From JAZKSG01 sp036626215 (GTDB lineage Archaea > Thermoplasmatota > E2 > DHVEG-1), in the NCBI GenBank assembly GCA_036626215.1, contig JAZKSG010000005.1:1-52209 (forward strand): a stretch of DNA of 52,209 nt, in the 5' to 3' direction. Both the position numbers and the translations under genes were made by a program. Shown here one piece after another: positions 1 through 8,906 of the stretch; within the stretch, counting starts at the first letter, position 1, and every line of letters starts with the position of its first letter. A model generated the notes under the pieces. That model did no database searches and had not been told where the DNA came from. It saw only the letters and a list, made by a program, of their open reading frames with translations.

Positions 1-38
1 TAACGAACCTTCATAAAAAAAGATACGCTACCCTGGTG

Positions 39-782
39 TTAAAAATTACCCACCGTAGCAAGCTCCGGGGTATTAAACCCAGGTAGGAATAAACAAAAAT
101 CAAGGTTATATTCAAACAAAACAGTTGAACCATCATCTTTATAAAAACCTAAACTAAAACCGGTGCAAGATAACATAAATTCAATAAAACAGTTTAGATA
201 AATTTCACTAAAAAATTCATAACTTGAAAAATCAAAACATGAAATATAAACAGGGTTTCTGCTGGCACCCAGAAAACAGAAAAGAAAACCGGTAACACCT
301 TTAACTCTAGTGGTGTTATATATGTTCCAGTAAAATAATGGTTTCCAAAACGGAATTTTACCTTTGATTCGACCATTCAAAATTAAATGAGAAATAAGAG
401 ATGGACCACCAAAAAAACTGAAATTACCGAAATTACCTGAACATTTAAACAGTTGATCAACAGAAAAGGAATCAGGAAGTATCCCATGTTTCTGGAAAAC
501 ATTTATCTGTTTTCTTATTTTAATCAAACCTGAGAAGTTTCCTTCTAAATCTAACAATTCACCAAGAATATAATCTGCTGTTTCAACACCAATGTTTTTT
601 GAAAAATTTTCTTTAGAAACTTTACTCTGAAAAACGTCATGGAAAACAACTTTTACTTTATAAGTTTCATTTTTATTAAAAATAGGAGAACTATTAACAT
701 TGGTTTGCCCCGAAAAAACAGAGAAAAACAAAAAGATGAAAACGAAGAAAAAAGAAACATAAACTCGACTGGTTTTTTTCAT
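39..782 (-). CDS. Hypothetical exported protein
   Basis: I do not recognise this 247-residue protein. Its N-terminus has two lysines, an arginine and then a long Phe/Val-rich hydrophobic stretch (about residues 8-25), which reads as a secretion signal, so the rest should be outside the cell or membrane-tethered. The mature part is rich in Phe, Gly and Asn and has about half a dozen scattered cysteines, with no metal-binding spacing that I recognise. It starts at ATG (782) and lies 41 bases downstream of nadE on the same strand, so it may be read through from it. No second membrane segment or C-terminal sorting signal is visible. The frame and signal peptide are clear, but the function is unknown. 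Confidence 0.6.
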   Translation of the reverse strand: MKKTSRVYVSFFFVFIFLFFSVFSGQTNVNSSPIFNKNETYKVKVVFHDVFQSKVSKENFSKNIGVETADYILGELLDLEGNFSGLIKIRKQINVFQKHGILPDSFSVDQLFKCSGNFGNFSFFGGPSLISHLILNGRIKGKIPFWKPLFYWNIYNTTRVKGVTGFLFCFLGASRNPVYISCFDFSSYEFFSEIYLNCFIEFMLSCTGFSLGFYKDDGSTVLFEYNLDFCLFLPGFNTPELATVGNF

Positions 783-823
783 ATAAATTTATAGAAAAAA
801 ATGATATATTAAATTTTGCTTTT

Positions 824-1636
824 TTATCCTTCTTGTACAGGGCTACGCCAATCAAAACCTGGTGTACGAGCATTAATTTTAGGTATAAGAGGTGTGTTTC
901 TCTTATGTTCACTTTTAGCCCTCATATCACGAATACGTTTAACATCAGAAATGTTTATACCTGAAGATTCTGCGATACGATCAAAATCCATTTTCTGTTC
1001 CAAACCCCTCAAAATCTTATCTAAATTTTCATAACTTATATCTAACTCATCTTCATCGGTCTGACCTTTAATCAAACCAGCAGATGGGGGTTTTTCAATA
1101 AGTTCTTTAGGGATATCCAAAAAGTCTGCTAAACCATACACCTGCGTTTTATAAAGATCGCCGAGTGGCATCAGATCAACACCGCCATCACCATATTTAG
1201 TAAAATAACCTACCAAGATTTCAGATTTATTGCTAGTACCGCAGACCAAACTGTGGTTCATATTGGCATATTCCATAAGTAAAACCATTCTAACCCGTGC
1301 TTTAATATTAGCCAACGCCATTTTATCAGGTTTCAAAAGAGAATAATTACTAACATCCTCTACCAAACCCGTTATATCTTTGGTTTCACAATTAAGATCA
1401 AATCTATCAACAATTAACCCCTGATGGCTGACATCTATATCCGGAGTAGCTTCATCAGGTAAAAAAACACATTTGGTATTCTTCTTCCCTAAAACTTGTT
1501 TACAGAGAACAGCGGCAACCGCAGAATCAACACCACCAGATAGACCAAGGACTACACTCTCACAACCAGCATTACTCACATATGTTTTAATGAAATTTTT
1601 TATAACTGTTGATATCTCTTCGAAATCTAAAGACAT
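824..1636 (-). CDS. nadE: NH3-dependent NAD+ synthetase
   Basis: The enzyme adenylates deamido-NAD and amidates it with ammonia to give NAD+, the last step of NAD synthesis, in the cytosol. The P-loop of N-type ATP pyrophosphatases, SGGVDS, lies at about residues 33-38. Further family blocks are visible: CGTSNKSE, the GDGGVDLMPLGDLYKTQV stretch, and KPPSAGL before GQTDE. At 270 residues it is a normal stand-alone archaeal synthetase with no glutaminase domain, so free ammonia is the expected donor. A GTG at 1648 is in frame, but it sits inside the ribosome binding site AGGTGA; the ATG at 1636 has correct spacing and is preferred. The stop of the upstream fumarase relic ends at 1649, so the two were once an operon. 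Confidence 0.93.
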   Translation of the reverse strand: MSLDFEEISTVIKNFIKTYVSNAGCESVVLGLSGGVDSAVAAVLCKQVLGKKNTKCVFLPDEATPDIDVSHQGLIVDRFDLNCETKDITGLVEDVSNYSLLKPDKMALANIKARVRMVLLMEYANMNHSLVCGTSNKSEILVGYFTKYGDGGVDLMPLGDLYKTQVYGLADFLDIPKELIEKPPSAGLIKGQTDEDELDISYENLDKILRGLEQKMDFDRIAESSGINISDVKRIRDMRAKSEHKRNTPLIPKINARTPGFDWRSPVQEG

Positions 1637-1648
1637 ATATTTTTTCAC

Positions 1649-2109
1649 CTATGAAACAATGAATCCCTCATGTGAATCCATTGATATTACAAGTGGGCCA
1701 AAGTTTTCCACTTCAAACAGCCAAACGGCTTCTGCCACACCAAGCTTGTCAAGTCAAAACACATTCTTTACTTTTTTGATGCCATCAGCTGCTAACGCAC
1801 TAGCCCCCACCAGCATACGAAGAATATACAAATATATATTTCTGTAAGGCTTTTTGTGTATTTTTACCCATATCTCCCTTGCCTATAATCAACCTAAAGT
1901 CAAACTCTTCAATAAAAAGATCTTCAAACATATCTATATGGCTACTAGTAGTAGGACCAGCGGAAACACCCCCTCCCCCCTCAACCTGTTGTGTACAAGT
2001 CTGCTTCAAAGCTTTTACTACACCATCCGGCAGATCTATTTTCAGCTTTCCCTATAAGCTAAACAAGATCGTTTATCACGCTTTCATAATCCCTTTCAAA
2101 CTAAAACAT
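1649..2109 (-). pseudogene. Relic of class I fumarate hydratase (alpha start joined to beta end)
   Basis: Reading the minus strand from ATG 2109 gives pieces of class I (Fe-S) fumarase broken by several lesions. The first piece, ending in VINDLV and then LIGKAE, has two TAG stops. A frame change leads to IDLPDGVVKALKQT, which resembles the start of the alpha subunit. It then passes directly into GPTTSSHIDMFEDLF and IIGKGDMG, which resemble the late part of the beta subunit. A second frame change follows in a GGTGGGGGC run, and the remaining frame reads ASALAADGIKKVKNVF, a TGA where the family has Trp, then LDKLGVAEAVWLFEVENFGPL to a stop at 1649. Most of alpha and the start of beta are deleted. 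With at least five independent lesions this is a true relic, not a sequencing slip. The 68 bases between it and acs hold nothing else. Confidence 0.85.
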
Positions 2110-2177
2110 GTATAAAATATGAAAGAATTAAGAGTTTACCTTTAAAAAAAATATAGAAAAGAAGAGGATAGATAGTT

Positions 2178-4121
2178 TTATTGTTTGTTTTCAATTAAAC
2201 TATCTACAATTGATGGATCAGCGAGCGTACTGGTATCTCCAAGGTCATCAAGCTCATCTTTAGCTATTTTACGTAGTATACGCCGCATAATTTTACCGCT
2301 ACGAGTCTTTGGTAAATCATTAGTGTACTGTATTTTATCTGGTTTAGCAATCGGACCTATATCATCCTTAACTTTTTTTATCAATTCTTTAGTGAGTTGC
2401 TCTGAAGAAGATTCACCGGCTTTCAGCGTTACATAAGCATAAATTCCTTCTCCTTTGATATCATGTGGATAGCCAACTACAGCTGCTTCAGCTACCTTAG
2501 GATGTTTACCGAGTACACCTTCAACTTCTGCGGTACCCATTCTATGACCAGAGACATTTATAACGTCGTCAACACGACCAGTTATCCAGTAATAACCTTC
2601 TTCATCACGATAACAGCCATCGCCGCTAAAGTAATAACCTGGGAACTGAGAGAAGTAGGTATCTTTGAATCTTTCAGGATCCCCCCAAACAGTTCTTAGC
2701 ATACCTGGCCATGCGGATTTAATAGCAAGATTACCAGATACATCATTTCCTTCAATCTCATTGCCCTCATCGTCAAGTAAAACTGGTTCTACTCCGAAAA
2801 ATGGAAACGTTGCTGAACCTGGTTTGAGAGGTGTTGCACCTGGGAGAGGTGTAAGCATTATGCCTCCTGTCTCTGTCTGCCACCATGTATCAACAATTGG
2901 ACAACGACCGCCACCGATTAAATTGTAGTACCATTTCCATTCTGGTGGTTTTATCGGTTCTCCAACTGTTCCAAGTATTTTCAAAGAGCTAAGATCATGA
3001 TCTTTAACCCATTTATCTCCTTGTTTCATCAATGCTCTGATAGCAGTTGGTGCGGTGTAAAAAATGTTGACATCGTGTTTTTCACATATATCCCAGAATC
3101 TACCATAATCTGGATAATTAGGTACTCCTTCATACATCAAAGTAGTAGCTTTGTTTGCTAAAGGACCATATATTATGTATGAATGTCCTGTAATCCATCC
3201 TATATCAGCTGTACACCAATAAACATCGTCATCATGATAGTCAAACACATATTTGTGAGTCACTGACGTGTAGACCATGTAGCCACCGGTAGTATGCATT
3301 ACACCTTTTGGTTTACCTGTTGAACCAGATGTGTAAAGTATAAACAATGGGTCTTCTGCATCCATCTCTTCTGGTTCACACTCTTCATCAGCTTCCTCCA
3401 TTTCTTCGTGCCACCAACAGTCTTTATCAGACCATTCAACATCCGTATCTGTACGGTTCACTAAGATAACAGATTCAATAGACGGTGAACCAGCAACTGC
3501 TTTGTCAGCCTTAGATTTCATAGGAATTGATTTTTTACCTCTAACTGCTCCATCCTGACTGATCAAAATTTTACATTCAGAGTCATTTATTCTATCTTTT
3601 AGTGAATCAGCTGAAAAGCCACCGAAAACAATGGAATGTATCGCCCCTATACGAGCGCAAGCCAACATTGCTATAGCGAGCTCCGGAACCATCTGCAGAT
3701 AAATACATACACGGTCACCTTTCTCTACACCTTTAGATTTCAAAACATTAGCAAATTTTTTGACTTCTCCAAGAAGTTCATTAAAAGTATATTTCTTAAC
3801 GTTATCTGGTTCGTTTCCCTCCCAGATCAACGCTACATCATCACCGTTACCATTTTCAACATGTCTATCAAGACAGTTGTAACAGGCGTTCAACTTTCCA
3901 TTTTTAAACCATTCGATTTCAGGTTTCTTAAAATCAAAATCACGAACTTTGTCCCATTTTTCAAACCATGAGATATGTTCTTCCGCCATTTTAGCCCAAA
4001 AATCTTCAGGGTTTTCTATGGATTCTTTATAGATATCTTTGTATTCCTCCATGCTGCCCACATGAGCTCTGGAACTAACCTCATCACTCGGTTTATAAAC
4101 ATTCTCGGTTTCTACTTCCAT
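2178..4121 (-). CDS. acs: Acetyl-CoA synthetase (AMP-forming)
   Basis: It activates acetate with ATP and CoA to acetyl-CoA, AMP and pyrophosphate in the cytosol. The length, 647 residues, is typical. Visible motifs are the AMP-binding loop YTSGSTGKPKG (about 263-273), TAPTAIRAL, the adenylate motif WWQTETGG (about 413-420), the hinge region GRVDDVINVSGHRMGTAE, and the C-terminal PKTRSGKIMRR with the catalytic lysine (about residue 610) that is reversibly acetylated in many relatives. A GTG 12 bases upstream lies inside the AGGAGTG ribosome binding site, so the ATG at 4121 was chosen. It is a single-gene unit with its own TATA box, followed by the decayed fumarase. In this context it feeds acetate carbon to the citrate/pyruvate enzymes of the window. 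Confidence 0.95.
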   Translation of the reverse strand: MEVETENVYKPSDEVSSRAHVGSMEEYKDIYKESIENPEDFWAKMAEEHISWFEKWDKVRDFDFKKPEIEWFKNGKLNACYNCLDRHVENGNGDDVALIWEGNEPDNVKKYTFNELLGEVKKFANVLKSKGVEKGDRVCIYLQMVPELAIAMLACARIGAIHSIVFGGFSADSLKDRINDSECKILISQDGAVRGKKSIPMKSKADKAVAGSPSIESVILVNRTDTDVEWSDKDCWWHEEMEEADEECEPEEMDAEDPLFILYTSGSTGKPKGVMHTTGGYMVYTSVTHKYVFDYHDDDVYWCTADIGWITGHSYIIYGPLANKATTLMYEGVPNYPDYGRFWDICEKHDVNIFYTAPTAIRALMKQGDKWVKDHDLSSLKILGTVGEPIKPPEWKWYYNLIGGGRCPIVDTWWQTETGGIMLTPLPGATPLKPGSATFPFFGVEPVLLDDEGNEIEGNDVSGNLAIKSAWPGMLRTVWGDPERFKDTYFSQFPGYYFSGDGCYRDEEGYYWITGRVDDVINVSGHRMGTAEVEGVLGKHPKVAEAAVVGYPHDIKGEGIYAYVTLKAGESSSEQLTKELIKKVKDDIGPIAKPDKIQYTNDLPKTRSGKIMRRILRKIAKDELDDLGDTSTLADPSIVDSLIENKQ

Positions 4122-4184
4122 ATTTTCTTTCACTCCTTTTTTTATTAAATGTCGAGGATTAAACGACTATAATTTTACGAAGGG

Positions 4185-4197
4185 ATATTTTTAAAAC
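4185..4197 (-). promoter_or_regulatory. Probable promoter of acs (BRE/TATA)
   Basis: On the minus strand a G-run followed by TTTTAAAAATATCC forms a good archaeal TATA element. Its centre is about 70 bases from the ATG at 4121, giving a predicted leader of about 45 bases that ends in an AGGAG ribosome binding site. The call rests on pattern only. Confidence 0.45.
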
Positions 4198-4234
4198 CCC
4201 CATTTCGTTGATTGGCGGAATACAAACACTGTAT

Positions 4235-4292
4235 AAGTATTTTTTCATAAAACAACTGGGTTAAACGTTTTCATTAGACTTAAAAAATACTT
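4235..4292. repeat. Inverted repeat, 11-base arms
   Basis: The arms AAGTATTTTTT (4235-4245) and AAAAAATACTT (4282-4292) are perfect inverse copies separated by 36 bases. They lie between the end of the regulator gene and the acs promoter. This may be a termination structure for the regulator transcript or an operator; nothing in the sequence decides. The remainder of 4134-4356 holds no gene. Confidence 0.4.
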
Positions 4293-4356
4293 TATCAAAA
4301 AAGAGTGAAATATTTTCAACATAAATCTTCAACTGTTTCGTCAAAAAACGAAAAAA

Positions 4357-5472
4357 TCATATGTTTAAAACTTTTTCAACCAATGGCACAAAATCAAAAT
4401 TTTTAATCACCACCATCCTATCAACCCTATACTTACTTACAACAGGCGTATAAGATATGAAATCGTTCTCTCTCAGAAACCGAATTTTTTTCATTTTATC
4501 TTCCTTGTAATCTTGATAGGTCGGATGGATAGATATAATAACAGCTTCAAATTTTTTTGTAGCAAAGAAAACTGTTGAGGGGGAATTAAGGAAATCAATG
4601 TCTTTCTCCCCCGGATGAGTATGTGGATTAAATTTGATATGATAAAAAGCAAGGATTTCAAAACCTAACTTTTCGAGATTAGGTAACACAATTCTTTTTA
4701 GCAAACCTTGTTTAGAAAAATTTTTTTTCATCCTAGAGACCGTATGTCGAGATAAACCAACTATATCCCCTATATCAGAATTGGTGAAGCCAGGGTTCTC
4801 TACTACCGCCCTATAAACCTTCTTCTCTTTATCCGATAAATCAACATTATATATATTATTAAGATATTTATATTTATTATCATTATTTTTATCTTCTATA
4901 TTAAACACTTCTCTGATTATTTCTCCAAAATCAAAAAATTTTATGATTTTACTTGTTTCAAATGGAAAAATAACTTCATCTGGTGTTTCTTCTTCTAACA
5001 ATCCAAGATTTCCGAAAGTCTCAGTTCTTATTTCGTTAATCCTGCTGATGTTTGAGTAATCTGTAGATAAACTTAGGGAGAAACCTTTTTCTTGTTCTCC
5101 TACTGAAAAAAATATTTCTTCAAAAACTTCAATGGTACTCTTTGTGGTTTTAACTCTTTCCTCTAGAGGTATAACAGGATTAAAACGGGTATGGATAACA
5201 GCTAGAAGTTCGCAACCCAAACAATTCAGCATTGGTACGGTTAGGGAGTGGTAAAAGTTTTTGTCAGAAAGTCTTCTTTTAATCGATGTTAGAGTTGAAA
5301 GTTTAACCTTTATTTTGTCTGCAAGCTCCCGATTGTTTAAATCTGGATAATTAATAAGTCCATACAAGACTTTTTTTTCGTTCTTAGTTAGATTATTTCG
5401 AGTCACAGCATCAATTGAAAAATAACTATGCCCTATAAAACGTTTTCTCGTTTTTACAAAAAATATAATCAA
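4357..5472 (-). CDS. Tandem-duplicated winged-helix regulator (Lrp/AsnC-like arrangement)
   Basis: This is a likely DNA-binding transcription regulator made of two copies of one module. Each has a winged helix: residues about 28-75 start LTKNEKKVLYGLI, and about 212-260 start LSDKEKKVYRAVV with the helix-turn-helix NSDIGDIVGLSRHTVSRMKK. Each is followed by an alpha/beta sensing-type domain beginning CELLAVIHTRFNP or FEILAFYHIKFNP. Both copies end alike, FFDFGEIIREVFNI at about 179-192 and NFDFVPLVEKVLNI at 358-371, so the whole unit was duplicated. The start is uncertain: the longest frame begins at TTG 5472 and has no clear ribosome binding site, so a shorter form is possible. It is divergent from the aconitase-aclBA-icd cluster across a 161-base AT-rich gap, which makes it a natural candidate regulator of that cluster; this is inference. 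Confidence 0.75.
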   Translation of the reverse strand: MIIFFVKTRKRFIGHSYFSIDAVTRNNLTKNEKKVLYGLINYPDLNNRELADKIKVKLSTLTSIKRRLSDKNFYHSLTVPMLNCLGCELLAVIHTRFNPVIPLEERVKTTKSTIEVFEEIFFSVGEQEKGFSLSLSTDYSNISRINEIRTETFGNLGLLEEETPDEVIFPFETSKIIKFFDFGEIIREVFNIEDKNNDNKYKYLNNIYNVDLSDKEKKVYRAVVENPGFTNSDIGDIVGLSRHTVSRMKKNFSKQGLLKRIVLPNLEKLGFEILAFYHIKFNPHTHPGEKDIDFLNSPSTVFFATKKFEAVIISIHPTYQDYKEDKMKKIRFLRENDFISYTPVVSKYRVDRMVVIKNFDFVPLVEKVLNI

Positions 5473-5599
5473 AATTAGAATAATGTTTAAAAAAATGATA
5501 AAAATTTTACATTTTTATATTAAAATTGATGTTTGTTCGTTATTTGTAGAAAAAACGTGGAAAAACTTATTAAATATGTGGAGATTTGGGGCAAAAAAA

Positions 5600-5608
5600 G
5601 TTTATTTA
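5600..5608 (+). promoter_or_regulatory. Candidate TATA box for the acn-aclBA-icd cluster
   Basis: GTTTATTTA lies about 30 bases before the aconitase ATG, so transcription would begin almost at the start codon and the message would be nearly leaderless. A second AT-rich element, TTTTTATATTAAAA near 5515, is close to symmetric and could serve the divergent regulator. The call rests on spacing and composition only. Confidence 0.35.
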
Positions 5609-5633
5609 AAAAAAAATGTGAGTTGGTACAAAT

Positions 5634-7583
5634 ATGGGGAAAACAATTACAGAAAAAATACTTAATAAACATATTGTAGATGGAAAACCCGAACCAGGAG
5701 AAGAAGTAGGGATTGAAATTGATCAAACCTTAACTCAAGATGCAACTGGCACCATGGCCTACCTACAATTCGAAGCAATGGAAGTACCAGAAGTAAAAAC
5801 AGATCTCTCAGTAAGTTATGTAGATCACAACACTGTCCAAGCAGGTTTTGAAAACGCTGACGACCATAAATATTTACAGACAGTCGCCGCAAAATATGGC
5901 ATCATATATTCAAGAGCAGGAAACGGAATATGTCATCAGGTCCATCTTGAACGTTTTGGGCAACCTGGAAAAACTCTACTAGGATCAGATTCACATACAC
6001 CTACCAACGGCGGAATAGGTATGATAGGAATCGGCGCTGGAGGACTCGATGTCGCAGTAGCTATGGCCGGTGGACCATTCTACATGACATATCCAAAAGT
6101 TGTAAAAATCAATTTAACAGGAGAACTAAAACCATGGATCACCGCCAAAGATGTCGTTTTGAAAGTACTAGAAAAATTTACAACTAAAGGAAATGTTGGA
6201 ACAATTTTTGAATACGGTGGACCAGGCGCAAAAACATTATCTGTTCCAGAGAGAGCCACTATAACAAACATGGGTGCAGAATGTGGAGTAACAACTTCAG
6301 TATTTCCAAGTGACGAAAACACACGTGAGTTCCTCAAAGCTCAAGGGAGAGAAGAAGACTGGGTTGAACTAAAAGCAGATGAAGACGCAGAATATGATGA
6401 AGTAGTAGAGATAAATCTAAGTGAAATTGAACCTCTTGTCGCTACACCACACAGCCCAGGCAACATCTCAAAGATAAGAGATTTAGAAGGAATGAAGGTA
6501 GATCAAGTATGTCTGGGTAGTTGTACAAATTCTTCTTATAGAGATTTGATGACAGTCGCCGAAATCGTGAAAGGAAAAACAGTGAATCCAGATGTTAGCT
6601 TTGTAGTAGCACCAGGTTCAAGACAAGTTTTAGAAAATATAAGCAAAGAAAGCGGACTGCAGAGTCTCATAGAAGCAGGTGCCCGAGTAGCAGAAGCAGC
6701 ATGTGGCTTCTGTATAGGTAACAGTCAGGCTCCACAAAATGAAGCAGCGACACTCCGTACGAGCAACCGTAACTTCCTTGGTCGATCAGGAACAAAAAGC
6801 GCCAACATATATCTGGTTAGCCCTGAGGCTGCAGCTGCAGCAGTTCTAACAGGCGAAATGACAGATCCAAGAGACCTTACTGATGAAGGTATAGATTATC
6901 CTAACATAGAGATGCCTGAAGAATTTCTTATTGATGACAGCATGTTTATTTTCCCAGAAGAAGCAGATTCCTCAGTAGAAATATATCGTGGACCAAACAT
7001 AAGTACTCCACCTGAAAGCAACCCTTTATCTGAAAAAATAGATGGAAAAGTAACTATCAAAGTTGATGATAAAATAACTACTGATCATATTATACCCGCC
7101 GGTAGCAAAATGAAATATCGTAGCAATGTACCCAAATATTCAGAGTTTTTGTTTGAAGTCGTTGATGATACCTTTTATGATCGAGCTAAAGAGATAAAAG
7201 AAAAAGGTAAAGACAACATCGTTGTAGCAGGTGAAAGCTACGGGCAGGGTTCTTCACGTGAACACGCAGCTTTATGTCCAATGTATATGAGAGTAAAAGC
7301 AGTTATAGCTAAATCAATGGAACGAATCCATGAAGCAAATCTACTCAACTTTGGAATAATACCATTGAAATTCAAAAACCAGGAAGATTATGACAAAATT
7401 GATCAAGGCGATGACTTAGAGATCAACGACGTCAAAAAACGGATAGAAAATGGAGAAAATATTGTGATTAAAAACAAAACCAAAGGAGAAGAATTTGAGG
7501 CAACATATACCCTCTCCGAACGGCAGAAAAAGGTTTTGTTATCCGGCGGAACTCTTGCATATATGAAAGAAAAGATGAAATAA
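5634..7583 (+). CDS. acnA: Aconitate hydratase
   Basis: It interconverts citrate and isocitrate through cis-aconitate using a [4Fe-4S] cluster. The 649-residue protein has the N-terminal aconitase signatures (SVSYVDHNT, LLGSDSHTPTNGG), cluster ligands at Cys293 or Cys297 in CLGSCTNSS and at Cys357 and Cys360 in CGFCIGN, and the swivel domain with GESYGQGSSREHAAL. The order and length resemble mitochondrial-type aconitase rather than the two-subunit isopropylmalate isomerase type. The starting ATG has at best a weak ribosome binding site, consistent with a nearly leaderless message. It is the first gene of a cluster with aclB, aclA and icd, 29 bases before aclB. In the reductive direction the cluster would turn 2-oxoglutarate into isocitrate, citrate and then acetyl-CoA plus oxaloacetate. 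Confidence 0.94.
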   Translation: MGKTITEKILNKHIVDGKPEPGEEVGIEIDQTLTQDATGTMAYLQFEAMEVPEVKTDLSVSYVDHNTVQAGFENADDHKYLQTVAAKYGIIYSRAGNGICHQVHLERFGQPGKTLLGSDSHTPTNGGIGMIGIGAGGLDVAVAMAGGPFYMTYPKVVKINLTGELKPWITAKDVVLKVLEKFTTKGNVGTIFEYGGPGAKTLSVPERATITNMGAECGVTTSVFPSDENTREFLKAQGREEDWVELKADEDAEYDEVVEINLSEIEPLVATPHSPGNISKIRDLEGMKVDQVCLGSCTNSSYRDLMTVAEIVKGKTVNPDVSFVVAPGSRQVLENISKESGLQSLIEAGARVAEAACGFCIGNSQAPQNEAATLRTSNRNFLGRSGTKSANIYLVSPEAAAAAVLTGEMTDPRDLTDEGIDYPNIEMPEEFLIDDSMFIFPEEADSSVEIYRGPNISTPPESNPLSEKIDGKVTIKVDDKITTDHIIPAGSKMKYRSNVPKYSEFLFEVVDDTFYDRAKEIKEKGKDNIVVAGESYGQGSSREHAALCPMYMRVKAVIAKSMERIHEANLLNFGIIPLKFKNQEDYDKIDQGDDLEINDVKKRIENGENIVIKNKTKGEEFEATYTLSERQKKVLLSGGTLAYMKEKMK

Positions 7584-7612
7584 ATTAGAAAATTAGGAGG
7601 ATAAAAAAGAAT

Positions 7613-8905
7613 ATGGCACAGAAAGGAATAAGAGAATATGGCGCAAAACGCCTTATAGCTAAGGCACTTCCAGAATTCTCAGATGGAAAATTCCATTATA
7701 AATCAAAGCAGGTTTTAATAACTCCAGATACAGACATGGATAAAATAGCTAAAGAAAATCCATGGTTGAAAAAAGAGAAACTAGTGGCAAAACCAGATCA
7801 ACTCTTCGGTAAAAGAGGAAAAAACGATCTGCTTTTCGTTGATAAAACATGGAAAGAAGTGAAAAAGTGGATTAAAGAACGTATGAATAAAACAGTTACC
7901 ATCAAACAAACAACAGGGGAAACTACTGGAACACTTACTCATTTTCTTGTAGAGAAATTTGTTCCACATGAAGAGGAATACTACGTTGCAATTACTACCC
8001 ATAGAGACCATGACACAATTCATTTTTCCACTAAAGGCGGAGTAAACATCGAAGAAGTATGGGACTCTGTAGTTGAACTAGACATCCCTATACTTGAAGA
8101 AATTGAAGATGTCGATGTAGAGGGTTTCTTACCAAAGGAACTCGGTGAGAAAAAAGAAACAGTTGCAGAATTCATCAAAACACTTTACAAAATGCTTGTA
8201 GACTACCACTTTGTATACCTTGAGTTAAATCCTTTTACTTTTGTAGACAAAGACCCAGTAGCGCTGGATGCCGTCGCCAAAGTAGATGATTATGCTTCAT
8301 ATCAATGTGCAGAGAAATGGGGAGATTTGAAGTTTCCAAGTCCTTTCGGACTCAGTAAAAACCCTGAAGAAGAACGTGTGGATGAACTTGATGAACGAAC
8401 CGGTGCATCTTTAAAACTCACAATTTTAAATCCAGAAGGACGCATCTGGAATCTAGTAGCTGGTGGAGGAGCCAGCGTGATATATGCTGATACAGTAGCT
8501 GATCTCGGATATGCCGATGAATTAGCTAACTATGGAGAATACAGTGGCAACCCTTCAACAGAGTTGACATATGAATATACCAAAACTATTTTGGATTTGA
8601 TGACCAGAGAGAAAGACCCGAAAGGTCGACCAAAGTTTTTGATTGTTGGAGGAGGAATAGCCAACTTTACAGATGTAGCTGACACTTTTAAAGGAATCAT
8701 TCAAGCCATTGAAAAATATGCAGATAAACTCAAAAAAACCAATGTGAAAATCTATGTAAGACGTGGAGGTCCAAACTACAAGGAAGGACTTGAAAACATG
8801 CGTAAAATGGGGAAACGACTAGATTTACCAGTTGAGGTATATGGACCTGAGACACATATGACAAAAATTGTTTCAATGGCTTTAGAAGAAGGAGGTGAAA
8901 AGTAA
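7613..8905 (+). CDS. aclB: ATP-citrate lyase, small (succinyl-CoA synthetase beta-like) subunit
   Basis: This is the ATP-grasp/citrate-binding subunit of ATP-citrate lyase, which makes acetyl-CoA and oxaloacetate from citrate, CoA and ATP. The start, REYGAKRLIAKALPEF, matches the N-terminal part of eukaryotic ATP-citrate lyase and bacterial AclB. Further blocks are LVAKPDQLFGKRGK, VYLELNPFTFVD, LNPEGRIWNLVAGGGASVIY and GGGIANFTDVADTFKGII. The length of 430 residues is slightly longer than the roughly 400 of Chlorobium AclB. An AGGAGG site precedes the ATG. The stop at 8905 is separated by one base from the aclA ATG, and the aclA ribosome binding site lies inside aclB, which indicates tight co-translation. 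Together with AclA it forms the complete two-subunit enzyme. Confidence 0.9.
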   Translation: MAQKGIREYGAKRLIAKALPEFSDGKFHYKSKQVLITPDTDMDKIAKENPWLKKEKLVAKPDQLFGKRGKNDLLFVDKTWKEVKKWIKERMNKTVTIKQTTGETTGTLTHFLVEKFVPHEEEYYVAITTHRDHDTIHFSTKGGVNIEEVWDSVVELDIPILEEIEDVDVEGFLPKELGEKKETVAEFIKTLYKMLVDYHFVYLELNPFTFVDKDPVALDAVAKVDDYASYQCAEKWGDLKFPSPFGLSKNPEEERVDELDERTGASLKLTILNPEGRIWNLVAGGGASVIYADTVADLGYADELANYGEYSGNPSTELTYEYTKTILDLMTREKDPKGRPKFLIVGGGIANFTDVADTFKGIIQAIEKYADKLKKTNVKIYVRRGGPNYKEGLENMRKMGKRLDLPVEVYGPETHMTKIVSMALEEGGEK

Positions 8906-8906
8906 T

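Noticed and set aside
1473..1847. Plus-strand open frame of 124 codons over the nadE start and relic
   Set aside because: It is the mirror of nadE and the fumarase relic; the relic reading on the minus strand gives clear family motifs, whereas this frame gives none.
1649..2109. Sequencing error as the cause of the broken fumarase
   Set aside because: One G-run slip could be an error, but several stops, two frame changes and a deletion of most of both subunits cannot.
8895..8906. GTG start for aclA and similar GTG starts of nadE, acs, hydA and archaellin 1
   Set aside because: Each of these GTGs lies within a GGTGA or GGAGTG ribosome site and is followed by an ATG at proper spacing.
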